Source: Candidatus Margulisiibacteriota bacterium (lineage in GTDB: Bacteria; Margulisbacteria; WOR-1; O2-12-FULL-45-9; XYB2-FULL-48-7). Taken from it: a DNA stretch of 64,000 nucleotides. Shown one piece after another: positions 62,448-64,000 of this stretch (its first letter is position 1; every line of letters begins with the position of its first letter). The translations under genes were made by a program, and so were the position numbers. The stretch covers positions 615,042-679,041 of the forward strand of contig JALOPZ010000001.1 in assembly GCA_025453605.1 (NCBI GenBank), written 5' to 3'. The notes beneath the pieces were generated by a model. The model had not been told where the DNA came from and did not search any database. It saw only the letters and a program-made list of their open reading frames with translations.

Positions 62448-63215
62448 TTATTTAAACTTTATCACCGGGTTGTCGGGGTAGCGAACGTCGACGTATTCGA
62501 CACTGTTCCACTTCCCCTCGATCCCCCGGAGGAGCGCCTTGAAGACGTCCATTTTGCGCGGGATGTCCTCGTCGCGGCCGAGCTTTACTTTCAATAAGTC
62601 GTCGAGCATAAAGGTGACGCGCTCAAAACCGCCGGTCTCCAGCTGGACGCGCGGCGAGCCGAGCAGCTTGGTCAGGTCGACGATGATGTTGGCGATCAGC
62701 CGAGCCAGGGGCGGGTCGATCCGGCCGTCGGCTGAAACATCGGTCGAGGTGACGCCGGAGACGACCGGCAGATCGGACATGTTGGCGACGTTATAAGTCA
62801 GCCCTTCGTTCCGGTTCAGGATGTAGCCGTCAGCATCGACGATGGCGGATTTGCCGCGCAGGATGACAACCGCCGCCGGGGTCCGCTCCTCCAGCCGAAG
62901 ATGGACGGTGCCGGGCGGGATCCGGTAGATAGCGAACGACTTGATCGCGGTGATCTTATTGAGGTTGGCGCGGACCCGGGTAAAGCTGGTCAGAAAAAGG
63001 TTTTCCCGCAGCGGGACGCCCGACAGGTCGCGGACCTCCTCGGCGGAGAGGAGCCGCGTGCCGGAGACGATGACATCCGAGATCTGCCAGATCGGCAAGG
63101 CGAGAATGATGTATATGCCGATGGCGAGCGGGATCAGCAGCAAGCCGCCGATCAATAATCGGAGGCGGAGAGGGAGCTTCTGAGGGGGCTTTTTCCGTTT
63201 AGTACGCACTGGCAA
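62448..63215 (-). CDS. ftsQ: Cell division protein FtsQ/DivIB
   Basis: A 255-residue bitopic protein: a basic cytoplasmic N terminus, one helix (LLIGGLLLIPLAIGIYIIL), then a POTRA domain (ISDVIVSGTRLLSAEEVRDL...GVPLRENLF) and the FtsQ domain (IYRIPPGTVHLRLEERTPAAV, VDADGYILN, LPVVSGV). FtsQ recruits FtsL and FtsB to the divisome. It overlaps the end of ddl by 17 bases, the usual ddl-ftsQ order. Confidence 0.92.
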   Translation of the reverse strand: MPVRTKRKKPPQKLPLRLRLLIGGLLLIPLAIGIYIILALPIWQISDVIVSGTRLLSAEEVRDLSGVPLRENLFLTSFTRVRANLNKITAIKSFAIYRIPPGTVHLRLEERTPAAVVILRGKSAIVDADGYILNRNEGLTYNVANMSDLPVVSGVTSTDVSADGRIDPPLARLIANIIVDLTKLLGSPRVQLETGGFERVTFMLDDLLKVKLGRDEDIPRKMDVFKALLRGIEGKWNSVEYVDVRYPDNPVIKFK

Positions 63216-64000
63216 GGATCTTTATCACCAGCTGGTCAAAAGAGATCCCGGCGTGGGCCGCTTCGGCCGGGAGGTCAGAATGCTCCGTCATCCCGGGGAT
63301 CGAGTTGACCTCGTGGACATAGGGGGTCTGGTCGCCGGCGACGATTATATCGACCCGGGAGACGCCATAGCAACCAAGCGCCCGGTGGGCGGCCAGGGCG
63401 GTGTCCTGCGTTTTCTTGTAGAGAGCTTTGGGTAAACGGGCCGGGAGAATGAATTCGGTCATTCCGGAGGTGTACTTGGCCTCAAAATCGTAGAACTCCT
63501 TGCGCGGGACTAATTCCAGGATCGGCAGGGCCTGGACGTTGTCCCCGGTGCCAATAATGCCGACCGTCACTTCGCGCCCTTTGACGAACTCCTCGATGAA
63601 AACGTCGTGATATTCCCCGACCGTTTTAGCCAGGATCCGCTCCAGGTCGTCGTCTTCTTTGACGATCGAGATGCCGAGGCTCGACCCCTCGCTGACCGGT
63701 TTGATCACGAGCGGAAAGGGGAAGATCCGGCGGAGCTTGTCGGCCTCTTTTTTCACGTCGCTTTGCGGATCGATCGCCAGGTAGCGCGGCGTCGGGATAT
63801 TGCAGGTGTCAAAGATCCGCTTGGCGGCAAGCTTGTTCATTGCCAGGGCGGAAGCGAGGACCTTGGAGCCGGTGTAGGGGATGTTCGCCACTTCCAGCAG
63901 CCCCTGGACGCAGCCGTCCTCGCCAAAGCGGCCGTGGAGGGCGACGTAGACGAGGTCGATCTTCTTTTTTTTCAGCTGGGCGATCAGGTCGTCGGTCAGA
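63199..64000 (-). CDS. ddl: D-alanine--D-alanine ligase, partial (5' end outside window)
   Basis: About 267 C-terminal residues are present; the frame runs open off the right edge. LHGRFGEDGCVQGLLEVANI and IPYTGSKVLASALAMNK are the N-terminal domain motifs, then FPLVIKPVSEGSSLGI, VFIEEFVKGREVTVGI and HEVNSIPGMTEHSDLP form the ATP-grasp site. The enzyme makes D-Ala-D-Ala for peptidoglycan. A GTG at 63889-63891 is internal to the homology and not the start. It lies upstream of ftsQ and ftsZ. Confidence 0.95.
   Translation of the reverse strand, partial: LTDDLIAQLKKKKIDLVYVALHGRFGEDGCVQGLLEVANIPYTGSKVLASALAMNKLAAKRIFDTCNIPTPRYLAIDPQSDVKKEADKLRRIFPFPLVIKPVSEGSSLGISIVKEDDDLERILAKTVGEYHDVFIEEFVKGREVTVGIIGTGDNVQALPILELVPRKEFYDFEAKYTSGMTEFILPARLPKALYKKTQDTALAAHRALGCYGVSRVDIIVAGDQTPYVHEVNSIPGMTEHSDLPAEAAHAGISFDQLVIKILASAY

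Overview
The window is a very compact bacterial chromosome segment, about 57% G+C by eye. Almost every gene touches or overlaps its neighbour and there is no gene-free stretch above 300 bases. No rRNA is present, so taxonomy is inference. A LolA-like protein, a DUF2490-type barrel and a PEGA/barrel protein suggest a cell with an outer membrane. Heptanucleotide tandem repeats of the kind known from cyanobacteria, together with the gene mix, point to an uncultured lineage near the Cyanobacteria (a Margulisbacteria/WOR-1-like organism is my best guess, low to moderate confidence).

Layout. 1-899: edge of a CrcB fluoride channel and a barrel protein. 956-5701: pstS-pstC-pstA-pstB1-pstB2-phoU phosphate uptake operon with two unequal ATPases. 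5729-11100: ferredoxin, GPH sugar symporter, pyrB, apbE, ackA and a shortened GlmU-like acyltransferase. 11080-12918: degenerate RelA/SpoT-like protein. 12986-15218: tRNA-Gln followed by an AT-rich accessory insert carrying a GIY-YIG nuclease, two peptidoglycan-enzyme-like genes and a GIY-YIG remnant. 15243-27284: arginine decarboxylase, a polymer-forming membrane protein, then a leftward carbohydrate cluster (sugar-binding lipoprotein, glmS, large GH94-clan phosphorylase, GH42, GH94 phosphorylase). 27350-31523: proB, rpmA, rplU, the TIGR03960/TIGR03936 pair and a PEGA protein. 31525-37797: leuS, a zinc-finger-ClpC fusion, hspR and a LolA-like protein. 37835-45684: trpBA, HD protein, queF, pyrF, rpsA, a SpeD-like protein, speB and a PAS histidine kinase. 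45674-49309: ahcY-DUF5665-lspA-lgt-rluD. 49381-52470: an unrecognised three-gene unit. 52445-64000: ileS, two divergent 7TM-type histidine kinases around an AT-rich SDR gene, marC, ftsZ, ftsQ and ddl.

How the genes work together. Pyruvoyl arginine decarboxylase and agmatinase would make putrescine, but the SpeD-like protein beside agmatinase lacks its pyruvoyl serine. The carbohydrate cluster would phosphorolyse and hydrolyse beta-glucosides or galactosides and feed hexose phosphates towards GlmS and cell-wall synthesis (ftsZ, ftsQ, ddl at the other end of the window). HspR with an operator-like repeat probably controls the ClpC fusion and LeuS.

Most unusual items: (1) the PstB1/PstB2 pair, whose motif losses are complementary and predict one active and one dead composite ATP site; (2) the 49381-52470 unit, two paralogous repeat proteins plus a protein with CheD-like Thr-Cys-His spacing; (3) the GIY-YIG-bounded cargo next to tRNA-Gln; (4) at least fourteen short tandem arrays, most of them in frame inside conserved enzymes; (5) a repeated promoter layout in which the -10 box lies only 5-11 bases before the start codon, implying leaderless or nearly leaderless mRNAs.
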